33,507 bases of DNA, taken from a bacterium CG_4_9_14_3_um_filter_65_15 (GTDB lineage Bacteria; Krumholzibacteriota; Krumholzibacteriia; LZORAL124-64-63). The notes under the pieces are model-generated. The model saw only the letters and a list, made by a program, of their open reading frames with translations, made no database searches and had not been told where the DNA came from. The DNA is taken from contig PFVX01000085.1 in assembly GCA_002790835.1 (NCBI GenBank), positions 1 to 33,507 of the forward strand. The letters run 5' to 3'. Made by a program: the position numbers and the translations under genes. Shown one piece after another: positions 7,513 through 14,936 of the stretch (positions are counted from its first letter, which is position 1; each line of letters opens with the position of its first letter).

Positions 7513-8295
7513 TCAGCAGGCCCCGCGCCCGCCCAGGACACACAGGGGCGTCCGCAGCAGGATCTTCAGATCCAGCAGGACCGACTGGTTCTGGATGTAC
7601 TGATAGTCCAGTTTGACGCGATCGTCAAAATCGACCTCGCTCCGGCCGCTGATCTGCCACAAACCCGTGATTCCGGGCGGAACGGTCAGGCGCACGAGGT
7701 GCCAATCGGAATAATTCTCTACCCCGAAGGAGGTGGGGCGCGGACCGATCAGGCTCATGTGTCCCTGCAACACGCTGATGAGGTTGGGGAGTTCGTCCAG
7801 GCTGGTTTTGCGCAGGAAGCGGCCGACCCGGGTGATCCGGGGGTCGTCCACGATCTTGAAATCCGGTCCGTCCTTGCTGTGCTGGTTCAGATGCATGACG
7901 CGGTCCTTGAGCTTTTCCGCATCCTGCACCATGGTCCGGAACTTCCACATCTGGAACCGGTTGCCCAACAGGCCGGTCCGCCACTGCTTGAAGAAGACCG
8001 GACCCGGGCTCTCCAACCTGATGGCGATGGCGATGGGAATGAATACCGGCAACGAGACCAGCAGGGTCACCAGAGCCAGGGCCACGTCCATCGCCCGCTT
8101 GGCCCGGGAAACGCACCACGGGGTTTTTTCCGCACCGGTGATGGTATCCCAGCGCGTAACCGGGCAAAGGTAGGGGACGGCGTTGGTTTCTTTTTCAGCT
8201 ACGGGAGCTCCGGGATCCCGGCGCACTTTCGGGGAAAAGTCCCCGATTTCCGCTCTCCGAGGAGAGGGAATCAATTGCTCCGCCACAAGTTTCAT
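7513..8295 (-). CDS. Undecaprenyl-phosphate sugar-1-phosphate transferase (initiating)
   Basis: The 260-residue protein belongs to the bacterial sugar transferase (WcaJ/RfbP C-terminal, PF02397) family, which starts repeat units by moving a sugar-1-phosphate onto undecaprenyl phosphate at the inner membrane. After an N-terminal polar region of about 65 residues comes the signature AKRAMDVALALVTLLVSL, one membrane or re-entrant helix, then ESPGPVFFKQWRTGLLGNRF, MWKFRTMV, DPRITRVGRFLRKTSLDELP, NLISVLQGHMSLIGPRP and PPGITGLWQISGRSEVDF. It lacks the four N-terminal membrane spans of full-length WcaJ, so it is a small PglC-like form. The ATG at 8295 has GGAGTGGAG just upstream and was preferred to a longer frame. 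It is transcribed from the promoter at 8397-8426 and is followed by the AsnB-like gene. Confidence 0.95.
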   Translation of the reverse strand: MKLVAEQLIPSPRRAEIGDFSPKVRRDPGAPVAEKETNAVPYLCPVTRWDTITGAEKTPWCVSRAKRAMDVALALVTLLVSLPVFIPIAIAIRLESPGPVFFKQWRTGLLGNRFQMWKFRTMVQDAEKLKDRVMHLNQHSKDGPDFKIVDDPRITRVGRFLRKTSLDELPNLISVLQGHMSLIGPRPTSFGVENYSDWHLVRLTVPPGITGLWQISGRSEVDFDDRVKLDYQYIQNQSVLLDLKILLRTPLCVLGGRGAC

Positions 8296-8314
8296 GACAA
8301 CTCCACTCCCCCGA

Positions 8315-8333
8315 TCGACTCCCAAGGAGTCGA
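8315..8333. repeat. Perfect inverted repeat in the leader of the sugar transferase gene
   Basis: TCGACTCC, loop CAA, GGAGTCGA forms an 8-bp perfect stem with a 3-base loop. On the minus strand it lies about 20 bases upstream of the ATG at 8295, just before the ribosome binding site, in the untranslated leader that starts near 8390. The position suits an RNA hairpin that protects or gates translation, but a DNA operator is also possible. Confidence 0.7.
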
Positions 8334-8396
8334 CCTTCCCCCCATGAACACCGTACTATACGCAAAAAATTCGTCCCCCAATACGAATGCAGGATG

Positions 8397-8426
8397 ATCA
8401 TAGCACACAAAACCCCCCCGAGTCAA
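8397..8426 (-). promoter_or_regulatory. Promoter of the sugar transferase / AsnB-like pair
   Basis: On the minus strand -35 TTGACT (8421-8426) is followed after 18 bp by TATGAT (8397-8402). A TG dinucleotide sits one base before the -10, an extended -10 feature. The spacer contains a run of seven G. The predicted start is near 8390, which leaves a leader of about 95 bases. Confidence 0.75.
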
Positions 8427-8433
8427 GATGGTT

Positions 8434-8507
8434 ATCGAGAATAAAGAGCATTTTCGATGGAATTTCTCGATTTTCTTGATTCTGGTTGTTGAAATCAAAA
8501 ATCGAGA
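8434..8507. promoter_or_regulatory. Three ATCGAGA motifs between divergent promoters (candidate operators)
   Basis: The heptamer ATCGAGA occurs at 8434-8440 (+), 8465-8471 (-, as TCTCGAT) and 8501-8507 (+), with centres 31 and 36 bp apart. The second and third copies share the longer core AAAATCGAGA and form an inverted pair. The first copy lies 8 bp upstream of the minus-strand -35 box, and the third ends 2 bp before the plus-strand -35 box. This arrangement fits a shared regulator of both divergent units, but no regulator gene is in the window. Confidence 0.5.
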
Positions 8508-8509
8508 CA

Positions 8510-8538
8510 TTGACGATTGTCCCGGTCCTTGTTAACCT
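8510..8538 (+). promoter_or_regulatory. Promoter of the lipoprotein-TEII-PPTase operon
   Basis: TTGACG (8510-8515) and TAACCT (8533-8538) are separated by 17 bp. They lie about 85 bp before the lipoprotein ATG at 8623, in the AT-rich part of an otherwise GC-rich 327-bp intergenic region. That region (8296-8622) contains no credible gene. It holds this promoter, the divergent promoter, the ATCGAGA repeats and the leader hairpin. Confidence 0.65.
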
Positions 8539-8622
8539 GCCGCTTGAATTCCCCTGAGGTTTCATGCCCATGTCCGGCCGGCGGCGAACCGCCGGCTGGT
8601 GGTCCCACCGCTGGAGGTTTCC

Positions 8623-11226
8623 ATGTCCCGCCTGCCACGGATCGCCGCCGTCGTGCTGCTGTTGTTGGTCACTTCCGCCTGTGAAGGCCTGCCGCGACGG
8701 CCCAATGGACACCGGGGAGGCGCTTCCACTCCCCCCGATACCAGTGACCCTCAGGACCAAGATCAGGGCTCGGGAGGCGACCAAGGCGGAGACACAGACA
8801 TCGGGAACGCCGACAATGGAAATTCCGGGGGCACCGTGGTGGGAAACTGCCCCGGCAGCATCACCCTGACCGTGGCGGAAACGGCTCACACCGCTCGCCC
8901 GAGCGCCCTGGTGGAAGCCGGGATCCCTTTGGCCCCCGGCGCCATGAGCCGCGACCAGGTCCTGACGGTCTGTTCCGGAGACCAGGCCCTGCCCGTGCGG
9001 ACGAAATCCTTGAGCTATTGGCCCGACGGCTCCGTCCGGTGGGCCCTGGCCCGGTTCCCGCTGGCCTTGAAGTCCGGCGAAACCCGCCGGTTGACCGTGG
9101 CCCTCGCCGACGGGAAATCCCCCGCCGCTCCGGCCGTGAAGTTGCCGGCCATGTCCCTCAAACTCCGCACCGAACGCGGAGAATTCAGCTTCGACGTCAA
9201 AGACGGCCAGAGCCGAACCGTCGGCGACCATTTCGTCCAGACCTGGGTTGAACCCCTGACCTCGGACCGGGTGAGGGTGACGACCCACATCGCCCAGCTG
9301 AACCGGGACGCGTCCTGGCGGGATCTGTCCCTCGAGATCGCCGCCTCCGGCCGGGCCGATGCAGACAACGGTGCGGGCGCCATCCGCATGGGAGAATGGA
9401 CCGCCGCGGTCTATCGGGCCGACGACCGCGGCCCGGTGAACCTGACGGGCGCCGGCGGAGTCATGCGCCTGTCCCTCTACCCCGGTGACAAACTCGGTCA
9501 CTATCCCGCGGACAAGGGCTACCACGTCAGCCACCAGATCATCCTCGAGCGGGGGGCCGAACCCCGGGATCTGGCCCGGCGCATCAACAACCCGGTGCAC
9601 GGGGCGCTGGACCCCGCATACATCGCCTCCACCGGCGCGGCGGGTCTGCTGGGTCCCGCCGGCCAAGACAGCCGCAGCATCGACCAGAGCCTCCTGGCCG
9701 GGGTGGACAACCTCCGCCGGAGCCAGAAACAGGACGTGAACCGCGGCATGGCCAGCTGGGGAGATTTCGCAGCCGACGAGGGTTCGGCCTACCTGGGCTA
9801 TTACAACCACGAATACGACCCGGACTCGGCCCTTTTGCAGTACGTCCTGCACTCCGGCGACACCGGCCCCCTGGACGACGCCCTGGACATGGCCGTCCAG
9901 TTCGCCGACAACTGCGTGAACCTCAAGGGCCAGGTCTACCAGCACCGCTCGACGACCTACGCCATCACCGGCACCGTAGGCAAGGCCGCGGGTGCGGCCC
10001 TGGTCCAGACCTGGCGGCAGGGGTCGGACCGGCCCTCCGGGGACGAGCGCATCGTCAAGGCCATCGACCGACTCTACCCCCCCAGCAAGGACACCCAGGG
10101 GCGGGCGCACAAGCTGGCGCTCAGGGTTATCAAGGGGGTTCGGGCCGAAAACATTTCCGATCCGGCCGCCCATGAAAGGGAGATCGCCAATTCCCTGGGT
10201 TACTTCATGGCCGAGGAATCCATGCAGGAATACCGGCGCGGTAGCCCGGGCATCAAGAAGCGGCTCCAGCAACTCGACCCGCAAGCGGCCCGGCAGAAAC
10301 CCCAGAAGGGCGACATCACCACCCGGGATCTGGCGCTGGTCCAGCGCGCGGGCATGAGCATGGCCCCCCTCGACAAGACCATGACCCGGTCCGTCGACGA
10401 TATCTTCGCCCCGTTCTTCGCCCGCTACGGTGGCGACTGGGACCACTTTCCCCGGTTCCACTTTTACGACGCGCCCAACGTGGAGGAAACCCATTCGGGC
10501 TCCCACACCCTGGTGGAAATGCTGGTGTGGGGTCATCTGCTGACGGGCGATCCCCATCTGCGTGACATGGCCCTGCGTATCGCCGGGGATTTCGTCGCCG
10601 ACGGAGGGCTGGTGGATCGGACCATCGAGATGACCGAGGGCATGAACCGGGACAAGGACATGGTCCACATCCGGACCGCGGGTTGGACGCTGATCAATCT
10701 CCTTTCCTTGGAGACGCTGACCGCCCACGCGGAGCCCGCTCTGGCGGCGGCCCTGGCCGAGAAGACCGACCAGCTCGTGTCGGTCATCCTGGAAGTGCCC
10801 CCGCGCAAGTACGAGGGCGTCATCCACGCCGGCGTGGTCAGCGAGGCCCTGGCCCGCTACCACCACGCCCACCAGAAGGACCGACAGGCCCTCGCTTCCC
10901 GGGCGTTGGCCATGGTGATCGACGTGGGCGTGTTCTTCACCGGCAACCAGTGGGCCGCCTCGGAGAACCGATTCTACTACCGGCAGGACGACCACAGCAA
11001 GACCCTCCAGGCGGGGTCCTACCTGATGATGCTGGGGCTGGCCTACGGCGGCGCGCACGCCGAAAGCGCGGCCACCCGGAACCAGCTGCTGGGCTGCGCC
11101 CATTCCCTGCTGAACTCCATGGACAAGACGGCCACGACCTCCAAGTCCCTGGGCATGATGTTCCGCAGCACCTTCCGGGCCTTGGCCTTCCTTCAGGGCG
11201 ACGGCTCCCGGGCCAAGGGGCGCTGA
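8623..11226 (+). CDS. Secreted lipoprotein with PcRGLX/YetA-like (exo-rhamnogalacturonan-lyase-like) architecture
   Basis: The 867-residue protein begins MSRLPRIAAVVLLLLVTSAC, a lipoprotein signal peptide with Cys20 in a slightly off-consensus lipobox. A low-complexity Asp/Gly/Asn linker follows (about 40-75) that would tether the rest away from the membrane. Residues of about 80-165 contain ARPSALVEAGIPLAPGAM and YWPDGSVRWALARF, which match the N-terminal RIFT-barrel domain of the PcRGLX/YetA-like family of rhamnogalacturonan-lyase-related proteins. The rest is a long, largely helical region with HSGSHTLVEMLVWG and similar repeats, as in an alpha/alpha toroid. The role is probably cleavage or trimming of an acidic or rhamnose-containing polysaccharide at the cell surface; substrate and activity are inference. 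GGAGG is 6 bases upstream of the ATG. The thioesterase gene starts 3 bases after the stop. Confidence 0.65.
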   Translation: MSRLPRIAAVVLLLLVTSACEGLPRRPNGHRGGASTPPDTSDPQDQDQGSGGDQGGDTDIGNADNGNSGGTVVGNCPGSITLTVAETAHTARPSALVEAGIPLAPGAMSRDQVLTVCSGDQALPVRTKSLSYWPDGSVRWALARFPLALKSGETRRLTVALADGKSPAAPAVKLPAMSLKLRTERGEFSFDVKDGQSRTVGDHFVQTWVEPLTSDRVRVTTHIAQLNRDASWRDLSLEIAASGRADADNGAGAIRMGEWTAAVYRADDRGPVNLTGAGGVMRLSLYPGDKLGHYPADKGYHVSHQIILERGAEPRDLARRINNPVHGALDPAYIASTGAAGLLGPAGQDSRSIDQSLLAGVDNLRRSQKQDVNRGMASWGDFAADEGSAYLGYYNHEYDPDSALLQYVLHSGDTGPLDDALDMAVQFADNCVNLKGQVYQHRSTTYAITGTVGKAAGAALVQTWRQGSDRPSGDERIVKAIDRLYPPSKDTQGRAHKLALRVIKGVRAENISDPAAHEREIANSLGYFMAEESMQEYRRGSPGIKKRLQQLDPQAARQKPQKGDITTRDLALVQRAGMSMAPLDKTMTRSVDDIFAPFFARYGGDWDHFPRFHFYDAPNVEETHSGSHTLVEMLVWGHLLTGDPHLRDMALRIAGDFVADGGLVDRTIEMTEGMNRDKDMVHIRTAGWTLINLLSLETLTAHAEPALAAALAEKTDQLVSVILEVPPRKYEGVIHAGVVSEALARYHHAHQKDRQALASRALAMVIDVGVFFTGNQWAASENRFYYRQDDHSKTLQAGSYLMMLGLAYGGAHAESAATRNQLLGCAHSLLNSMDKTATTSKSLGMMFRSTFRALAFLQGDGSRAKGR

Positions 11227-11228
11227 CC

Positions 11229-11990
11229 ATGGCGCCAGCAAATCCCTGGTTCCCGAACCGGCCCGCCGACCGGCCGCCCCGGGCTCGTTTGTTCTGCATT
11301 CCTTTTGCCGGCGGGGCACCCACGGTTTTCCATGGTTGGCAGGCCCGATTCCCGGCGGACATCGAGGTCTGCCCCCTTCATTTTCCCGGTCGGGGCAACC
11401 GGCTGCGGGAGCCGTCCTTGCGGCGAATGAGTTCGCTGATCGAACAGGCCGCCGAGGCGATGGCGCCGCTGCTGAACGTTCCCTATGCAGTTCTGGGGCA
11501 CAGCCTGGGCGCCCTGATCGGATACGAGCTGGTCGTCCATCTGCGGCAGGCCGGCCAGGCCGAGCCTTTCCTGCTCATCGCCTCGGGCGCGCGCGGTCCC
11601 CATATTCCCGACCCGTTTCCTCCCCTGCACCATCTGCCCCAGGACGAATTCATCCGCGGCATGCAGGAACGGTACGGCGGCATTCCCGAGGAAATCCTCG
11701 CCGAGCCCGATCTGGTGGCCCTGCTGGTGCCCCCCCTGCAGGCGGACCTGGAATTGTTCGAGACCTACCGCTACACCCCCGGCGAGCCCCTGGGATGCCC
11801 CATCGCCACCTTCGGGGGCCGGGACGACCACCGGGTCGGCGAGGACCAGTATCGATCCTGGCAGGAGGTGACCACCGGTCCGGTGAACATGACCATGTTC
11901 CCGGGCGGCCACTTCTTCATCCAGCAGCAGGGCCCCGCGGTGGCCCTCGCCACAGCCCAGGCCTGCGAACGCGCCTTGGCCGGGGCCTGA
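11229..11990 (+). CDS. Type II thioesterase (GrsT/TEII family)
   Basis: This 253-residue alpha/beta hydrolase of the external thioesterase family removes wrong or stalled acyl groups from the phosphopantetheine arms of NRPS/PKS carrier proteins in the cytoplasm. The family start FCIPFAGGAPTVFHGW (22-37), the nucleophile elbow GHSLG (Ser92), the acid in GGRDDHRV (Asp199 or Asp200) and the catalytic His228 in FPGGHFFI are all visible. HFPGRGNRLREP is also typical. The ATG is 3 bp after the lipoprotein stop, and the next gene starts 2 bp after this stop, so the three are one operon. Its likely client is the type I PKS at 28594-33507 or others outside the window. Confidence 0.93.
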   Translation: MAPANPWFPNRPADRPPRARLFCIPFAGGAPTVFHGWQARFPADIEVCPLHFPGRGNRLREPSLRRMSSLIEQAAEAMAPLLNVPYAVLGHSLGALIGYELVVHLRQAGQAEPFLLIASGARGPHIPDPFPPLHHLPQDEFIRGMQERYGGIPEEILAEPDLVALLVPPLQADLELFETYRYTPGEPLGCPIATFGGRDDHRVGEDQYRSWQEVTTGPVNMTMFPGGHFFIQQQGPAVALATAQACERALAGA

Positions 11991-11991
11991 C

Positions 11992-12762
11992 ATGGAGACG
12001 CCCGACACGACCTGGACCGAGCCTGCTCTCCCGCCCCGTCTGGGTGCCCGGGACGTGCAGGTTTGGCGGTTTCCCGTGGACCTTCCGTCCGTCACCCTGG
12101 ACCGTTGCCGGGAGCGCCTGACGGCATCGGAACGAGATCGGGCCGACCGGTTCGTCCAGGAGGCCGACCGCCGCCGCTTCACCGTGGCTCGTTGCGGGCT
12201 CCGTCTGCTCCTGGCGCGGCACCTGGAGAGAAACCCCCATGAGCTGACCTTCACCGATGGACCCCACGGCAAGCCCGGGCTGGCCGACACGGATCCCGAC
12301 GACACGCGGGAATTCAACGTGTCCCATGCAGGCGGCTTCGCCCTGATCGCGGTGGCGCGAAAGCGACCCGTCGGCGTGGACCTGGAGCCGGCCGACCGCG
12401 ACATCGAGCCGGACGACCTCGCCCCCCGGGTCCTGTCCGCGGCCGAGACCGCCGATCTGGCCGGCCATGTGGGAGCCCGGCGCTTGCGGCGATTCCTGGA
12501 AATCTGGACGGTCAAGGAGGCCGTGGTCAAGGCCCTGGGCAGGGGAATCTCGTTCCCCCTGTCCTCTTTCACCGTCGGCATCGCCCCGTCAGGCGACGTG
12601 AACCTGTCCGGCCCCGATGCCTGCGGGGATCTCGCAGGCATCGAGGTGGTCTCCCTTGCGCCGAGCGACGGATACGTGGGCGCCGTGGCCATCCGGGGAA
12701 GCGACTTCCGCCTGCAGCGGTTTTCGGGCGCGTGTCTGCTGGAACATGCGCCGCGGGAGTGA
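11992..12762 (+). CDS. 4'-phosphopantetheinyl transferase, Sfp/Gsp type
   Basis: This 256-residue protein is expected to move the phosphopantetheine group from CoA to a serine of PKS/NRPS carrier proteins. It has the Sfp-type motifs: RFTVARCGLRLLLARHL, GKPGLA, EFNVSHAGGFALIAVARK, GVDLEP with metal ligands Asp130 and Glu132, and FLEIWTVKEAVVKALGRGI with Glu176. The length suits the pseudodimeric Sfp class rather than the short AcpS class. It is the third gene of the operon with the lipoprotein and thioesterase, and the pairing with TEII points to secondary-metabolite carrier proteins rather than fatty-acid ACP. Confidence 0.95.
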   Translation: METPDTTWTEPALPPRLGARDVQVWRFPVDLPSVTLDRCRERLTASERDRADRFVQEADRRRFTVARCGLRLLLARHLERNPHELTFTDGPHGKPGLADTDPDDTREFNVSHAGGFALIAVARKRPVGVDLEPADRDIEPDDLAPRVLSAAETADLAGHVGARRLRRFLEIWTVKEAVVKALGRGISFPLSSFTVGIAPSGDVNLSGPDACGDLAGIEVVSLAPSDGYVGAVAIRGSDFRLQRFSGACLLEHAPRE

Positions 12763-12801
12763 TCAAGCGACGGAAATCTGCGGCAAAATTCTGGTTATGG
12801 G

Positions 12802-12832
12802 TTGCAATTTCGACCGAATGAATCTTTATACT
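12802..12832 (+). promoter_or_regulatory. Candidate promoter of the exporter-sulfotransferase operon
   Basis: TTGCAA (12802-12807) is followed by an AT-rich stretch containing TTTATACT. The best -10 hexamer, TATACT (12827-12832), has a long 19-bp spacer; TTTATA gives 17 bp. It lies in the 141-bp gap between the PPTase stop and the exporter ATG, about 70 bp upstream of the latter. Confidence 0.6.
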
Positions 12833-12903
12833 TGTCCGCCGGGGTCGATAGAACTGGGGATGACGCCGGACCTGCCATCAGCTTGAACCTGGAAAGGGAA
12901 CCA

Positions 12904-13962
12904 ATGAACGCGTTGCAGCGCAGCACGGCACTGATACTTCTGGCCGGTTTGATCGGCCTGACCGGATGCGGGGCCACCCATTACGGGCGCGATACCATCC
13001 GCGGTCTGGACGCCCTGGTGCCGGTTCCCGCCGACTCCGCCGCCGCTCCGGCTGTCGTTCACCTGGACCGGATCACCCCCGATAACCCCCGGCCCCTCTA
13101 CGAGATCGGACCCGGCGACGTGCTGACCGTGGTGGTCTGGGGACGACCGGACCTGGGCTCGACCGTCCCGGCCAACAGCAACAACCGCCGTCAGGTGTCC
13201 ACCGTCAACGCCAAGGGCGACATCGAACTGCCCTTCGTGGGTCCCCTCGCCGTCAGCGGCATGTCCCTGCGTGGAGTGGCCGTCGCGGTGGAGAACGCCT
13301 ACGAGTCCCTGGTCGGTTCTCCCCAGGTCGAGGTGGAAATCGTGGACTATCTCGCTCATCCCGTGCTGATGGGCGGCCAGGTCCAGAAACCCGGCACCGT
13401 TTTCCTGACCAACTCCCTGCAGACCATCGGCGAGGCGCTGGCCGCCTCCGACGGTCCGCGCAACGACGGGGACCTGACCCGCGTGCTACTGACCCGCGAC
13501 GGCCACTCCTATCCTCTGGATCTGTGGGCCGCCGAGCACGGTCACAACCCCAACCTCGACATCCTGATGCAAGCCGGGGACAAGATCTTCGTGCCCCCCA
13601 TCAATGAGAATCTGTACTTCATCCTCGGTGACGTCCCCGAGCCCGGCCCCTATCCCATGCCCAGCAAGGGCGCCACCCTCATCGAGGGCCTGGCCAACGC
13701 AGGGGGCATCAAGATGGACTCGGCCTCCTTCGACGACCTGCTTTTGTTCCGGAAAACCGCGACCGATTCGACGGTCTACAAGTTCACCTACTTCGAGGCC
13801 GTCGAAAACGGCGACATCCCCCTGCAACCGGGCGACCGGATCCATGTCTCCCAGTCCAACGTGACCAAGTTCGGCTATGTGTTGAAGAACCTCCTGCCGG
13901 TTCTCTCCGTTGTCACCTCGGTCTGGATCATGGATCAGATCATCAACCGGACATGGAATTGA
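12904..13962 (+). CDS. Wza-like polysaccharide export lipoprotein
   Basis: The 352-residue product has signal peptide MNALQRSTALILLAGLIGLT with lipobox LTGC, so it should be a lipid-anchored outer-membrane exporter of the Wza/Poly_export family. The export domain begins at PLYEIGPGDVLTVVVWGRPDLG and continues to VSTVNAKGDIELPFVG and GSPQVEVEIVDY. Two SLBB-like segments follow (VLMGGQVQKPGTVFLTN, FILGDVPEPGPYPMPSKGAT). The C-terminus KNLLPVLSVVTSVWIMDQII is a hydrophobic or amphipathic helix, the place where Wza forms its outer-membrane helical barrel. AGGGAA precedes the ATG. The last 10 bp overlap the next gene. No Wzc/Wzz-type copolymerase is in the window, so the inner-membrane partner must be elsewhere. 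Confidence 0.93.
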   Translation: MNALQRSTALILLAGLIGLTGCGATHYGRDTIRGLDALVPVPADSAAAPAVVHLDRITPDNPRPLYEIGPGDVLTVVVWGRPDLGSTVPANSNNRRQVSTVNAKGDIELPFVGPLAVSGMSLRGVAVAVENAYESLVGSPQVEVEIVDYLAHPVLMGGQVQKPGTVFLTNSLQTIGEALAASDGPRNDGDLTRVLLTRDGHSYPLDLWAAEHGHNPNLDILMQAGDKIFVPPINENLYFILGDVPEPGPYPMPSKGATLIEGLANAGGIKMDSASFDDLLLFRKTATDSTVYKFTYFEAVENGDIPLQPGDRIHVSQSNVTKFGYVLKNLLPVLSVVTSVWIMDQIINRTWN

Positions 13963-14936
13963 TTCCGGAAAATCCGGTCTTCGTCGTCGGGTTGCCCCGT
14001 TCCGGCACCACCCTCATGCGGATGATGCTCAGCTGTCATCCGCATCTGGCCATCGCGCCGGAGACGAACTTCATCAACAGCTGGATGCGGGTCTACGGCC
14101 ACCTCGACCCCTCGCGTCCCCGGGATTTCGAACTGTTCTGGCAGGCGCTGGCGCAGAGCGATCTGCTGCCGTCGTTCGGCCTGACCCCCGAGGCCGTGCG
14201 CCGCGAGGTCGAGGAGAACATCGAGGCCAGCTGGCGGGGGATCTTCACCGCCATCTGCCGCTGTTACGCCGCCCGCACCGACAAGCCGCGCTGGGGTGAA
14301 AAGACTCCGCGACACGCCGAGCATCTGGAAACTCTTTTGGAGTGGTATCCCGACGCCAGGATCCTGTACATGCAGCGGGATCCCCGCGCGGTGGTCTCGT
14401 CCATCCTGGCCAAGAACTGGGCCCGGTCCAGTCGTTTTCCCCACGTGCACGCCCGGCGGTGGCGGCTCAGCGTCCGCGCCGCAAGCCGGCAGGCCGCACA
14501 GGACCGCCTGATGATGGTCGGCTACGAGCGTCTGGTGCGGGACGGAGAAGGAGTGCTGCGGGAAATCTGCGCCTTCATCGGCGAGGATTACCACCCCGAC
14601 ATGCTCACGCGCGCCGACGCCCCCCGCTATCGACTGTACCCCGACCACGAGGAATCCCTGCGGAATTTCCCGGTGCTCAAGCCCTTGAACCCGGCCTCGC
14701 TCGACAAGTGGCGCGGGCACCTTTCTCCCGTGCAGACGGCCATCATCGAGGACCAGTCCCGGCCCGAGCTCTCCGCCCTGGGATACGAACCGGTTGCGGG
14801 CTCCGCCCCGGCCTCCTGGCGCATCGCGTACCTGGGGCACCGGATGTTGCGGCCCTTCGAGACCGTCGCCAAGCTGCCGTGGGCCAAGGTTTTCAAGGGC
14901 GGTGCGGGGACCATGATCAGGCGGTTGCTCCCATGA
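13953..14936 (+). CDS. Sulfotransferase (PAPS-dependent), first of five
   Basis: The 327-residue protein has the PAPS 5'-phosphosulfate loop GLPRSGTTLMRMML near residues 13-26, the segment WGEKTPRHAEHL (114-125) and the 3'-phosphate-binding QRDPRAVVSS (141-150), in the order typical of the Sulfotransfer_3 group. Such enzymes move sulfate from PAPS to hydroxyl or amino groups. Within an exporter-glycosyltransferase operon the acceptor is likely a sugar of the repeat unit or its lipid-linked precursor. The ATG overlaps the exporter by 10 bp and the stop overlaps the next gene as ATGA, so translation is coupled. A nearby basic C-terminus (RMLRPFETVAKLPWAKVF) may contact the membrane. Confidence 0.9.
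   Translation: MELIPENPVFVVGLPRSGTTLMRMMLSCHPHLAIAPETNFINSWMRVYGHLDPSRPRDFELFWQALAQSDLLPSFGLTPEAVRREVEENIEASWRGIFTAICRCYAARTDKPRWGEKTPRHAEHLETLLEWYPDARILYMQRDPRAVVSSILAKNWARSSRFPHVHARRWRLSVRAASRQAAQDRLMMVGYERLVRDGEGVLREICAFIGEDYHPDMLTRADAPRYRLYPDHEESLRNFPVLKPLNPASLDKWRGHLSPVQTAIIEDQSRPELSALGYEPVAGSAPASWRIAYLGHRMLRPFETVAKLPWAKVFKGGAGTMIRRLLP

Noticed and set aside
8398-11319. Long minus-strand open frame (973 codons) opposite the lipoprotein gene
   Set aside because: No family motifs, highly biased composition (Gly, His, Gln, Val), and it is exactly antisense to a gene with signal peptide, ribosome binding site and recognisable domain. It is a GC-rich shadow frame.
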